Assembly: GCA_947466535.1 (NCBI GenBank)
Contig: CANIEV010000024.1
Coordinates: 1 to 33,230 of the forward strand
DNA length: 33,230 nucleotides
From: Betaproteobacteria bacterium
Lineage (GTDB): Bacteria; Pseudomonadota; Gammaproteobacteria; Burkholderiales; SG8-39
Direction: 5' to 3'
This document shows, in pieces, positions 7,095 through 16,900 of this stretch. The position numbers and the translations under genes were made by a program. The number at the start of each line of letters is the position of its first letter. Within the stretch, counting starts at the first letter, position 1. A model generated the notes under the pieces. The model had not been told where the DNA came from and ran no database searches. It worked only from the letters and a program-made list of their open reading frames with translations.

Positions 7095-8834
7095 ATGAAA
7101 AGAATGTCTCCGCGCGCGAGCGCGGTCGTCATTGCATTTAGCGTCGTGTTTGCCTTGCCCTCGCATGCCCAATCGCCGGCGCCCGCCCAGGAATCCAACG
7201 AAGTCCAGCCGCGCTTCATCTGGGGCGCTCTGATCAAGATCCTCGGGTCCTCTGTATTTTCCTCATTCGGGGATTGGCTGAGCAGCCGTCTTACAGGCGG
7301 CATGACCGGCGCCATACCTCAGAACGGGTTCGCGCCATCGCCGGCCAGCGGATTCCAGCCGGGCGTGCCGGGGCAACCCGGAGTGGCCGGGCAAATGGTG
7401 CAGGGCGCGATGATCGGCGCGATTGACGCGTTCGCAAACATGATCGTGGGTGGGCGCCAGCAACAGGGCATGCAGCCGGGTGTTCCGTTTGGTGGTGCGA
7501 TGCCGGCGGGCTATTCGATGCAGGGGCAGCCCGGTTTCCCGGGGCAGGGACAACCCGGGTATCCGCAGCAGGGGCAGCCCGGGTTTCCGCAGCAGGCGCA
7601 ATCTGCGTATCCGCAGCAGCAGGATGCGTCCGCGTATCCGCAGCCGGGTCAGCAGTTTCCGCAGGCATCGCCGCAGTATCCGCAGCAGGCGGGGCAGCAG
7701 TTTCCTCAGGCAGCACCGCAGTTTCCACAGCAGGCGGGGCAACAGTTTCCGCAGGCATCGCCGCAGTATCCGCAGCCGGGTCAGCAGTTTCCGCAGGCAT
7801 CGCCGCAGTATCCGCAGCAGGCGGGGCAGCAGTTTCCGCAGGCGTCACCGCAGTATCCGCAGCAGGCGGGGCAGCAGTTTCCTCAGGCGTCACCGCAGTA
7901 TCCGCAGCAGGCGGGGCAGCAGTTTCCTCAGGCAGCACCGCAGTATCCGCAGCAGGCAGGGCAGCAGTTTCCCCAGGCGGGCGCTCAGTATCCGCAGCAG
8001 CCGGCAGGCTATCCGCAACAACAGCAGCCCGTAGGGTTTCCCCAGCAAACGGCGGGCTATGCGCAACAGCCTGCGGGTTACCCGCCTCAGCCAGCACCGT
8101 ATCCGCCGCAGGGCTATCCGCAGGCACAGCAGCCATACCCGGGCCAGCCGGCTGCTTATCCGCCGTCCCAACCCGGGTACCCGCCGGTACAGTCCAATCT
8201 CCAGCCCTCGTATCCCCCGCAGGCGGGGTACCCGCAGCAGGGGGCGTATCCCCAGGCGCCGGCCGGCTACCCGATGTATTCGCGTAGTGCCACACCGATC
8301 ACCGAACAATTCGTTGCTTCCCGTGACGTTGTTCTCGGCAGGCCCACCAAGCCGCTGGAAGTCCAGGGCAAGGACCCGAACTACGAAGGCGTCCATGTGG
8401 CGATCGTTGCGCTCGATTCCACCGGCAAGCCGACCAGCGTGCGCTCGGTCAGCGACGGGTTCAAGACCGGCGAGAAGTTCAAGCTTCGGGTCGTGTCCAC
8501 CTTCGAGGGGCTGGTCGCGATCGACAACATCAATCCGAAAGGTGAGCAGAAGCGCGTATACCCGAGCGGCAACGACGTGGTTGCGATTCCGCTCGGTCAG
8601 GAAGTGCTGTTGCCGCTGGCGGCGGACGAATGGTTCGAACTTTCCGGTAATACCGGCAAGGAGCAACTGGTCATAGCCGTGCGGGATCGCCGTGCATTCG
8701 GTGAAGCTGCGGCAGCCAATCGGGTGTTCCGTCAGGATGAAAAGTACGGCTCGAATTTTGTGCAGGAAGTTGCGCCCGGGAAGACCTTTCCCGTCATCAC
8801 CCAGTCGATCACGTTCGCGCACACCAGCCAGTAG
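7095..8834 (+). CDS. Exported Pro/Gln-repeat protein with DUF4384-like C-terminal domain
   Basis: The product has 579 residues. A signal peptide (1-25, ending LPSHAQ) is followed by the motif EVQPRFIWG (36-44) and an amphipathic stretch with [10 protein letters not shown] long Pro/Gln/Gly/Tyr-rich low-complexity region follows, including eight 15-residue repeats at 184-302. The C-terminal domain (about 400-579) contains [17 protein letters not shown] and [16 protein letters not shown] and resembles DUF4384. The N-terminal motif and C-terminal domain recur almost identically in the gene at 20633-21490, which lacks the repeat region, so the two are paralogues. The repeats could act as a flexible spacer or wall/surface-exposed adhesive segment; this is inference. 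The gene heads the plus-strand set with TpsB, TpsA and a caspase. No enzyme motif is visible. Confidence 0.8.
   Translation: MKRMSPRASAVVIAFSVVFALPSHAQSPAPAQESNEVQPRFIWGALIKILGSSVFSSFGDWLSSRLTGGMTGAIPQNGFAPSPASGFQPGVPGQPGVAGQMVQGAMIGAIDAFANMIVGGRQQQGMQPGVPFGGAMPAGYSMQGQPGFPGQGQPGYPQQGQPGFPQQAQSAYPQQQDASAYPQPGQQFPQASPQYPQQAGQQFPQAAPQFPQQAGQQFPQASPQYPQPGQQFPQASPQYPQQAGQQFPQASPQYPQQAGQQFPQASPQYPQQAGQQFPQAAPQYPQQAGQQFPQAGAQYPQQPAGYPQQQQPVGFPQQTAGYAQQPAGYPPQPAPYPPQGYPQAQQPYPGQPAAYPPSQPGYPPVQSNLQPSYPPQAGYPQQGAYPQAPAGYPMYSRSATPITEQFVASRDVVLGRPTKPLEVQGKDPNYEGVHVAIVALDSTGKPTSVRSVSDGFKTGEKFKLRVVSTFEGLVAIDNINPKGEQKRVYPSGNDVVAIPLGQEVLLPLAADEWFELSGNTGKEQLVIAVRDRRAFGEAAAANRVFRQDEKYGSNFVQEVAPGKTFPVITQSITFAHTSQ
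7644..8000 (+). repeat. 45-base coding tandem repeat, eight units
   Basis: The region encodes eight copies of a 15-residue unit of consensus [15 protein letters not shown], one copy lacking a residue. Nucleotide identity between units is high, with variation mostly at ASP/AAP and AG/PG positions. Shorter PGYPQQGQ-type repeats flank it (7530-7640 and 8001-8270). Such arrays vary in copy number by slippage or recombination. Confidence 0.92.
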
Positions 8835-8857
8835 GGCGGTCGGTGCCGGCTTTTGCG

Positions 8858-8891
8858 GCCGCCTGTTGAGAAAATGCAGGCGGCTTCATTT
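8858..8891 (+). terminator. Candidate intrinsic terminator after the Pro/Gln-repeat gene
   Basis: GCCGCCTG (8858-8865) and CAGGCGGC (8877-8884) form an eight-base-pair GC-rich stem with an 11-base loop, followed by TTCATTT. It lies 23 bases after the stop of the upstream gene. If active it would separate that gene from tpsB, at least partly. Confidence 0.5.
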
Positions 8892-8958
8892 GGGTCGGCG
8901 CACTGCGAGCACAGTCGCACAATCGCGTATTAGCGACTAAACTCGCACATTCTTCGCA

Positions 8959-8978
8959 TGCCGGAAGCGATTCCGGCA
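8959..8978 (+). promoter_or_regulatory. Perfect palindrome upstream of tpsB
   Basis: TGCCGGAA and TTCCGGCA pair perfectly around GCGA, ending 11 bases before the GGGAGGGG ribosome binding site (8990-8997) of tpsB. A second, looser pair AGTCGC (8913-8918) / GCGACT (8933-8938) lies upstream. Either could be an operator or an mRNA leader hairpin; the sequence does not decide. Confidence 0.4.
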
Positions 8979-9001
8979 AACGTGTGCCGGGAGGGGCAAC
9001 G

Positions 9002-10672
9002 ATGCGGGCGAGCCTTTGGGTAGGTGTGCTGTCGATTTCGGCTGCCTCTTTGCCGGTACTTGCACAGCAAGTACCGGGCGGAGCGCAACCCGGTCAGCTC
9101 GAACGTCAATTACAGGCGCCTCCGCAGACGAGGCCGGGCGGTGGCGAAGCGGTTGTTCCTCCCGGGCCTGATCAGAGGCCACCTGCCAACGCGGCTTCCG
9201 TCCGATTTGTATTGACCCGGCTGTCCGTCGAGGGCAGCACGGTGTACCCCGAATCCAAGTTGCAGGACGCTTATACGCAGTATCTCGGCAAGGAAGTAAC
9301 GCTTGCCGAGATCTATCAGGTGGCCGAAGCCCTCACTCGACGTTACCGGAACGACGGTTACATTCTCTCCCAGGTGGTCGTTCCCGCGCAAAGCATTCGC
9401 GACGGTGCGGTCAGGTTGCAGGCGGTCGAAGGCTATGTTGCAAATGCGCGCGTCGAAGGGCTCGTCCGGGCCCCACGCGATCTCGTGGATGCGTATCTCG
9501 ATCGCATCCGCCAGTCCCGCCCGCTGAAAGCCGATGTTCTCGAACGGGCGCTGCTCCTGATAAACGACCTCGCGGGCGTGACCGCCCGGGCGACGCTGGC
9601 GCCTTCCGCGCAGGCTGGCGCATCGAATCTCACCGTGTCCGTTTCCGAGGCGCCCCGTACTGTCACCGTCGGCCTGAACAACCGTGGCAGCAAGTTTCTT
9701 GGCCCGGTTAGGATTACTGCCGATGCGGATTTCAATTCGATGTTCGGTGCGGGTGATCGCACTGGCGTGCGCTTCATGCGCACCCCGTTCGATAGCGAAA
9801 TGACGCTTCTCTCGGGGTCGCACGAGCGACCCCTAGGAACTCGGGGAATGAAGCTCGCCGGTTCCCTCACGATGGCCAACGCGAAGCCGGGCGTGGGGCC
9901 GACGCTCGCCGGCCTGCAGACGCAATCGATCACCGCACAGACCAGCCTGAGCTATCCGCTCGTTCGGTCGCGGGTGCAGAACATCTACCTGCGTGGCGGC
10001 TTAGGATGGAGCGATGGTCGTTCGGATGCTCTCGCGGGAACGTTTCAGCAGCGCGACCAGATACGCGCAGTACGGTTCGGCGTGACCTGGGACGGCGTGG
10101 ATGCGCTTCGCGGCGTCAACATCGCCGATCTTGAGTACTCGCGCGGCATGAACAGTTTCGGTGCGTCCGACCGGGCGCCTGACGGTTCGCGCACCAATGT
10201 GCCTGCCGGATTCCAGAAGCTGAGCTATTACGCCGCGCGCCTGCAATCCATCGTGCCCAAGTGGTCTGTGCTCGGGGCGCTGTCCGGCCAGCAAGGCCTG
10301 ACGAATCTTCTCGCCCCGGAGCAGTTCGCGTTCGGCGGTGAGCAGTTCGGTCGCGGACACGATGCGGCGGAACTCATCGGCGACTCCGGGCTCGGGCTCA
10401 AGTTCGAACTGCGCTACAACGATACTTCGACCGGCGTCGTTCGCGACTACATGGCCTACGGTTTCTACGACGTGGGAACGATCACCCGTCGCTCGCCGCA
10501 TCCGGGTGAACTTGCCCGGCAATCGGCGTCTTCCACAGGCCTCGGCGTTCGCTTCAACCTGCAGCGAAACATGAGCGGCTTCCTTGAGCTTGGTGTGCCA
10601 CTGGTCAAGACCGTATCCGCCGAAGGCAACAGGAGCGCGCGCCTGTTCGCGGGCGTTCAGGCAAATTTCTGA
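9002..10672 (+). CDS. Two-partner secretion outer-membrane transporter (TpsB, ShlB/FhaC/HecB family)
   Basis: The product of 556 residues begins with a signal peptide (cleavage near VLAQQ). A Pro/Gln-rich linker leads to a POTRA-type domain (about 67-146: VRFVLTRLSVEGSTVYP to AVEGYV). The remainder is a beta-barrel with RGGLGW, FAFGGEQFGRGHDA (the VRGF/Y-type lid-loop motif) and the C-terminal phenylalanine (VQANF) typical of Omp85-family barrels. It should translocate the exoprotein encoded immediately downstream across the outer membrane. The ATG at 9002 is preferred because GGGAGGGG lies five bases before it; a GTG at 8984 would overlap that site. A gap of 43 bases separates it from tpsA, consistent with one operon. 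Confidence 0.92.
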   Translation: MRASLWVGVLSISAASLPVLAQQVPGGAQPGQLERQLQAPPQTRPGGGEAVVPPGPDQRPPANAASVRFVLTRLSVEGSTVYPESKLQDAYTQYLGKEVTLAEIYQVAEALTRRYRNDGYILSQVVVPAQSIRDGAVRLQAVEGYVANARVEGLVRAPRDLVDAYLDRIRQSRPLKADVLERALLLINDLAGVTARATLAPSAQAGASNLTVSVSEAPRTVTVGLNNRGSKFLGPVRITADADFNSMFGAGDRTGVRFMRTPFDSEMTLLSGSHERPLGTRGMKLAGSLTMANAKPGVGPTLAGLQTQSITAQTSLSYPLVRSRVQNIYLRGGLGWSDGRSDALAGTFQQRDQIRAVRFGVTWDGVDALRGVNIADLEYSRGMNSFGASDRAPDGSRTNVPAGFQKLSYYAARLQSIVPKWSVLGALSGQQGLTNLLAPEQFAFGGEQFGRGHDAAELIGDSGLGLKFELRYNDTSTGVVRDYMAYGFYDVGTITRRSPHPGELARQSASSTGLGVRFNLQRNMSGFLELGVPLVKTVSAEGNRSARLFAGVQANF

Positions 10673-10715
10673 TTCATCCCAGCATCTGACCCGACTCATC
10701 GGGAGAGGTCGAAAC

Positions 10716-13700
10716 ATGCTAACTCGTCCTACGAATCTGCCCGCGTCGTACATTCCGTCAACAATCAGACCGCTGGTTGCGCTGATGGCGATCGCCTGCG
10801 CAGGCACGGTCCAGGCGGCGCCCCAGGGCGGCGTCGTGCAGGCGGGTGCGGCCACGATCACGAAAACTTCGGCGACCCGTACGGACATCGTCCAGGCGAG
10901 CGATCGCGCAGTCATCAACTGGCAGGGTTTCTCGATCGGCGCGGGCGAACTGGTCAATTTTCAGCAGCCTTCAGCGTCGTCGGCGATCCTCAATCGCGTC
11001 GTCGGCGTCGACCCGTCGGTGATCCTAGGCCGGCTGACGGCCAATGGCCAGGTGTTCATCGTCAATCCCAACGGCGTGTTCTTCGGGCAGAACTCGCGCC
11101 TCGATGTCGGGAGCCTCGTCGCGACGACCGCGAACATTTCCAATTCGAACTTCATGGCGGGTCGTCTCTCGTTCGATGAGGTTATCAATCGTCGCGCCAC
11201 CGTCATCAACGAAGGCATGATCACCGCGGCGGACGGCGGCCTGGTAGCGCTGATAGCGCCGGGTGTGTCGAATCAGGGCGTGATCCGCGCAAACCTTGGC
11301 CGTGTCGCGCTCGCCTCAGGCAATGCATTCACACTGGATCTGTACGGCGACAAGCTGGTGAGCTTTGCCGTGGATGACAAGGTCGCGGATCGGCTGACCG
11401 ACGCGTCCGGCCGGCCTTTGCGGGCGTTTGTCGATCAGGCGGGCACGATCGAGGCCAACGGCGGGAGCGTGATACTGACCGCCAATGCCGCCAAGTCGGT
11501 GCTCGATAACGTCATCAACATGAGCGGCGTCGTTCGCGCGCAGGCGGTGACGCAGCGCGGTGGCGAGATCGTGCTTCACGCGGGTGACGGCGATGTGCGC
11601 GTGTCCGGCTTGCTGGATGCCACGGGTACGGGTGACGCCCAGCGAGGTGGCAACGTAAGCGTGCTCGGCGGTGATGTGATGATCGCGGGCGGCGCGCTGC
11701 TGGATGCGTCCGGTGGCGCCGGCGGCGGGAAGATCATGGTGGGCGGTGATTTTCATGGCAGCGGCTCCGTCGCGCGTGCCCGGAGCACGACGATCGAATC
11801 GGGGTCGCTGATCGCGGCCAACGCGACATCCAGCGGTGCTGGGGGCGAGATCGCCATCTGGTCCGATGGTCATACGCAGTACGACGGCCATGTCGCGGCG
11901 CGCGGCGCGGGCGGCGGAGGCGGCGGCTTCATCGAGGTGTCGGGCAGGAACACACTCGGCTTCACCGGCACGGTGGATCTCAGCCGCGCGGGCACGCTTC
12001 TTTTGGATCCTACGGATCTGACCATTGATGCGGCAACCGCCAACGCGATCATGACCACGCTGCGCAGCGGCGCCAACTCGACCAATACCGGCGCGGGCAA
12101 CATTACCGTGAGCTCGGTGATTGACGGGCGCAGCGGCACCGCCGGCGGCGCGCTCACGCTCTCGGGCGCAGGCAACGTGGCGATCAACAAGGACATCTAC
12201 ACCAACAACGGCGCGGTCTCGATCTCCACCACCGCAGGCACGCTCAGCATGGCCGCCACCGGCGGCGGTGCGGCGACGCCGACCACCATTCATGCAGGCA
12301 ACGCTGCCATCACCCTGAGCGCGAGCGGCGCGGTCACGGCACAGCATCTCGTCACGACCGGCGCGGTCAGCGTGACCTCAACCGCAGGTGCGGTCACGCT
12401 CGCCCAGGGACTCGGCGGAAGCCTGGGCACCGGCCTGGGTTCGCTCGCGGTGTCCGCCACCGGCAACGTCGGCCTTAAGGCGATCAAGTCGGCCGGAAAC
12501 GTAAGCGTGGCCACCGGCACGGCGGACATCACGCTCGACGGCGCGATTGATTCGGGTGGAAACATCACGCTCGGAAATTCCGCCGGCAGCGGCGGCTCGG
12601 CGAACACGAACATCCTGCTGCGCAACAGCCTGTTTGCCTCCAGCGGCGGCATCACCCTGAACGGTGTCGGAAAGGTCAACCCGACAGGCAATGAACTTCT
12701 CTTCAACAAGCGCGCGGGCGGGACGGAGTTCTACCAGACAGATGTCACCAACGGCGTGACGACGACGGCGGATGCGAAGCTCATTGCGTCCGGGCTGGTC
12801 TCAACCACGTTCAACGGCAGCAACGACAACGTCACGCTCTGGGACGGCGTCACCGCGGTGGTTACCCTGCGTTCCGGCAACGGCGGGGTGACGGCGAACG
12901 GCGGCCTTGTTTGGGACGGTGCCACGCCGGTCAACAGCCTGCATTACTTCAAGGGCTTCGAGCTGAATCTCACCCGGGCGAACGTCACTGCCGCTCCGAC
13001 GCGGCATTTTGAGGTGGCGATCGATACAACCGGTACCGTCACGCTGGGCGGGACACTCGGATTCACCGCGACCGGCAACGGCTTGTACACGGCTCGCAGT
13101 ACCACCAACCTGTATCAGGACAACCCTGGCTACACCATCGCCAAGGCCAATGCGCAAGGCGCAACGAATGCGCCGACCGGCGGCAACGAAGGCAATTTCC
13201 CGCTCGCCGCGAATACCTTCGAACTGTACGTGAAGATACCGGCCGCGACCACCGCAAGCGCCGGCACCGCCGGGGGTAGTGTTGACCGCGTTACCGTCAA
13301 CGTGGGAGGAACCGAGACCACTTTGAGCAACGGAAACAAGGCGGGTAACGGGTTCGGGGGAATGAATGCGGATTCCTTCCAGTACACCGGCACGGTGGCG
13401 CTCCCGACCGGCGGGCAGTTCAGCACGCCCAGCCCCAACAACGTGGCAAGCACGGCCACCTTCCTGTCCGAAATCTCCCTTCCCGGCGTAACGGCGGTGA
13501 CCTCTACTGCCGCTGCGAGTACTGCTTCGAGCACCGCGTCCAGCACCGCCTCGTCCTCCTCTGCGACGGTCGCGAACGCATCGCAGGGCTCGACGAGCAG
13601 CACGTCAACGGCCAACAGCGCCACCTCGGGCGGAACCGACGCCTCATCGGCGGCGGCGACCAGCGCCGCTCCCGGCGGTTCGGCCACCGGCGGTTCTCCG

Positions 13701-13892
13701 GTCGTGGTCGGCGGTCGCGGCGTCTCCCAATCGGCGGACCTCGGCCGCAGTGGGGCGAGCGGCGGTGCGCCGCCGGACGTGTTCTCGCAAAACAACCACG
13801 TGGTGAGTGGCCAGGGATCCGGGGACAACTCCTATTTCGCACAGTCCCCGTTCCAGCAGGCCGCCGCCCGCGGATCGGGCGACGATCGCTGA
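10716..13892 (+). CDS. Filamentous hemagglutinin-like exoprotein (TpsA)
   Basis: The product has 1058 residues. The signal peptide ends near VQAAPQ (about residue 34). The TPS secretion domain follows (about 35-290), with TDIVQASDRAVINWQGFSIG and the diagnostic NPNG motif at 117-120 (VFIVNPNGVFFGQ). The body is Gly/Ala/Thr/Ser-rich with many short beta-helix-like repeats (GGNVSVLGGDVMIAGG, AITLSASGAV). The last 130 residues are a Ser/Thr/Ala-rich low-complexity tail. It is the expected cargo of the TpsB encoded just upstream. GGGAGAGGT at 10701-10709 supports the ATG at 10716; earlier in-frame ATGs overlap tpsB. No toxin domain was recognised at the C-terminus, so an adhesin or matrix role is more likely than contact-dependent inhibition. 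Confidence 0.9.
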   Translation: MLTRPTNLPASYIPSTIRPLVALMAIACAGTVQAAPQGGVVQAGAATITKTSATRTDIVQASDRAVINWQGFSIGAGELVNFQQPSASSAILNRVVGVDPSVILGRLTANGQVFIVNPNGVFFGQNSRLDVGSLVATTANISNSNFMAGRLSFDEVINRRATVINEGMITAADGGLVALIAPGVSNQGVIRANLGRVALASGNAFTLDLYGDKLVSFAVDDKVADRLTDASGRPLRAFVDQAGTIEANGGSVILTANAAKSVLDNVINMSGVVRAQAVTQRGGEIVLHAGDGDVRVSGLLDATGTGDAQRGGNVSVLGGDVMIAGGALLDASGGAGGGKIMVGGDFHGSGSVARARSTTIESGSLIAANATSSGAGGEIAIWSDGHTQYDGHVAARGAGGGGGGFIEVSGRNTLGFTGTVDLSRAGTLLLDPTDLTIDAATANAIMTTLRSGANSTNTGAGNITVSSVIDGRSGTAGGALTLSGAGNVAINKDIYTNNGAVSISTTAGTLSMAATGGGAATPTTIHAGNAAITLSASGAVTAQHLVTTGAVSVTSTAGAVTLAQGLGGSLGTGLGSLAVSATGNVGLKAIKSAGNVSVATGTADITLDGAIDSGGNITLGNSAGSGGSANTNILLRNSLFASSGGITLNGVGKVNPTGNELLFNKRAGGTEFYQTDVTNGVTTTADAKLIASGLVSTTFNGSNDNVTLWDGVTAVVTLRSGNGGVTANGGLVWDGATPVNSLHYFKGFELNLTRANVTAAPTRHFEVAIDTTGTVTLGGTLGFTATGNGLYTARSTTNLYQDNPGYTIAKANAQGATNAPTGGNEGNFPLAANTFELYVKIPAATTASAGTAGGSVDRVTVNVGGTETTLSNGNKAGNGFGGMNADSFQYTGTVALPTGGQFSTPSPNNVASTATFLSEISLPGVTAVTSTAAASTASSTASSTASSSSATVANASQGSTSSTSTANSATSGGTDASSAAATSAAPGGSATGGSPVVVGGRGVSQSADLGRSGASGGAPPDVFSQNNHVVSGQGSGDNSYFAQSPFQQAAARGSGDDR

Positions 13893-13922
13893 ATCCCGGG
13901 TAGCGCGGCCGGGCCGACGCAG

Positions 13923-16900
13923 ATGTTCGTTCGAGGCCTGATCGTTTTTTGGTCTTTGTTTGTCGGCGTGGGCGCGTTCGCGGCCGAGCCTCCGGCAAGC
14001 CCGTTTCTCAGGATCGAAACCGGTAATCACGCCTCGATGGCGCGCCGGCTGGCGGTGGATGTCAGGAACAACCGCCTGATCACCGGCGGCGACGACAAGA
14101 CCGTACGCATCTGGCAGTTGCCCGAGGGGCGCCTGCACAATGTGCTGCGGCTGCCGGTCGGTGACCTGCATGAAGGCCGGGTGTTTGCGGTCGCGGCGCA
14201 CCCCGAAGGACGGTTGATCGCGGTAGGCGGCTGGACCGGCTGGGACTGGGACGGCAGCAATTCGGTGTACATCTTCGACGCCGAATCCGGCGAGATCGTG
14301 CAGCGAATCGCGGGTCTGCGTGATGTCATCGGCACGCTGAATTTCTCCCCGGACGGCGCGGTTCTCGCGATAGGGCTCCAGGCGAACGCCGGCCTGCACT
14401 TCTATCGCACCTCCGACTGGCAGTTGCTTGCGCACGATCGCGAGTTCGGCGACAAGGTCATGGCGGCCGATTTTCATCGGGACGGCCGCCTGGCAGTGGT
14501 CGCGCTCGACGGCTATCTGCGCATCTATGCCAACGCGAAACTGATCGGTCGCAAACGCCTGACCGCCGCGACCAAGCCGGTGTCAGTACGGTTTTCTCCC
14601 GACGGCGAACGCATAGCGCTCGGCCATCTCGACCGTCACGAAGTCACCGTTATGTCCTCACGCGACTTCAGCACCCTGTTCAGCGCCGATCCTTCGGGCC
14701 TGCCCGAAAAAGCAATCGTGTCGGAAGTGGCGTGGTCTTCGGACGGCAGGTTCCTTTATGTCGCGGGTGACGAGGGTGGCGTGGGCGCAACGTCGCTGTA
14801 TCGGTGGACCGAAGGTGGACGCGGCAAGCTGGAGCGGTTCCCGCTCGGACACGGGAGGGTGGCGGATCTGCAGACTCTGGCCGATGGTGCGATGGCCTTT
14901 TCCACCGAGGACCCCGCGTTCGGCATCGTCGATGCGCGCGGCGCGAAGACGCTGTTTGTCTCCGCGGACATCATCAGCTTTCGTGAAATCGGACCCGAGC
15001 TTCGCGTGTCGCGCGATGGTTCGGTGGTGGAGTTCGGCCTTTATCCGGAGCGGAACCGCCGCATGCGTTTTTCCCTTCGCGAGCGCACGCTTGCACCAGT
15101 CCCGGCACCTGGGGGCGATGTCGCATCGCCGCGGACCACAGCCGCAGGTCTGGCCGTCGCGGGTTGGAAAGACGGAATGGCGCCTACGGTCAATGGCAGC
15201 AAGATCGCGCTGGACGACTATGAAACCTCGCGCAGCTATGCGCTTGCACCTGACGGGTCCGCGGTCTACTTCGGCACCGAATGGGCGATCCGCGCGGTCG
15301 ACGCCAGTGGACGCCAGCGCTGGCGCACCCAGGTGCCGAGCATCGTCTGGGCGGTGAACGCGACCGGGGACGGAGAACTCCTGCTTGCCGCGCTGAGCGA
15401 CGGAACGCTGCGCTGGTATCGCACGCAGGACGGGGTCGAGGTGATGGCCGCCTTCATTCACGGCGGCGGCGAGGAGTGGATTGCATTCACGCCGCAGGGC
15501 TACTACGTGTCCTCCAACTACGGAGACAACTTTGTGGGATGGCACCTCAATCGCGGCAAGGATCGCTCGGGCGATTTCTACCGTGCGGTCCAGTTTGAGC
15601 GGATTCTCTACCGACCGGATGTGCTCGAAGCCTGGTTCGCAAGTCGGGGCCGTGAATCGGGAGTGGCGGCCCGCGGCGGCGAGGCCTTCGATATCAAGGA
15701 CCTCGCGCTGATCGCCCCGCCGCGAATTCGCATCGGGAAAATGGCTTCTGCGCTTTTGCCCGATGGCACCGCAAGGTTGAAGGTCGCCTTCGAAGTGGAA
15801 AAGAACAGCCTGCCGATGCGCGACTACGCCGTCTATGTGAACAACATTCCGGTCACACCGACAAGGGAAAGGCGGCTCGCGGCCCGCGAGGACGGGCGGT
15901 TCGCTCGCGAAGTGGAAGTCGAACTGCAATCGCGTGACAGCGTGGTGCGCATCGAGGTCAACAACGGTCGCTCGATCGGCTTGGCCGAAAAGGCATTTTC
16001 GCTTCGCGAAGCGGCGATTACGCGCCCTGCGCCGGGCGAGTTGTATCTGCTCGCCGTCGGTGTGAATCATTTTCCGAAGCTCAACGGCGCCGATCTCGCG
16101 TTTGCGGCACGCGATGCCGAGCAACTCGAGCGGTTTTTTGCAACCGACGGCAAACGCCAGTATTCAAAGGTGCACACCCGGGTGTTGTCCGATGTGTCGC
16201 CCGACAAGCCCGAGCGCGCGGCGATACTCGAGGCGCTGAACTTCATTTCCGCCGCCGGTCCGCGCGATACGGTGATCGTGTTTCTCGCCTCGCACGGGAT
16301 CAGCGATCCGGCGGGGAACTATTACTTCGTGCCGCGAGATGCGACCGGCGAGGACGTGGACGCGGTGATCAAGGGCGAACCGAAAAAGATCACCAGCCTC
16401 ATCGGCTGGTCGAGCTTCTTCGAAGCGTTGCGCGGCGTGGCGGGCAGGCGGCTGTTGATCGTCGATACCTGCCAGGCAAAGAACATCGAAGGCAAGCTCG
16501 ACGTGCATTCGCTCTCCAAGCGTTCGGCGTCGTCGCTGTTCTCACTCGTCGTGGCATCCAAGGGCAATGAAGAGTCGCAGGAATATCCACCGGGGAAACA
16601 CGGTCTTTTTACGTTCGCGATGCTGAACAGCCTGCGCGGCGAGGGTGACGCGAACCGCGACGGATTCATCACGCTCAACGAGATGTTCGGCGCGGCCACG
16701 CCGGTGGTGGACAAGCTTCGCAACCGCGTGCTCGGGCCGCAATCGCCGCAGATTCTCGCTCCCGAGCCGCTCGGAAACATGATCCTGGTGCGCGCTGGCA
16801 CCGCAGTGCCGGCGGCTGCTCCGGCGACGGTAGAAAACGCCGCCTGCGGCGTGCGAACCCTGCTGGTCGGCGCGCGGGATCCGCGTTGCACTACCGACAC

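Noticed and set aside
7644-8000. The regular repeats as a possible CRISPR array
   Set aside because: Units are contiguous with no unique spacers and encode an in-frame Pro/Gln repeat within a gene.
10584-10715. An earlier start for tpsA inside the end of tpsB
   Set aside because: The ATG at 10716 has a good ribosome binding site and is followed by a signal peptide; the extension has no family features.
11316-12347. A long minus-strand frame inside tpsA
   Set aside because: It is opposite a clear TpsA exoprotein, is Arg/Ala/His-rich and lacks any motif or ribosome binding site.
13130-13828. A contact-dependent inhibition toxin and immunity gene at the tpsA 3' end
   Set aside because: The TpsA C-terminus is low-complexity Ser/Thr/Ala, not a toxin domain, and no small immunity gene follows; the next gene is the caspase 30 bases on.
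14658-16124. A 488-codon minus-strand frame inside the WD40-caspase gene
   Set aside because: The plus-strand protein has domains and catalytic motifs across this stretch; the opposite frame has none.
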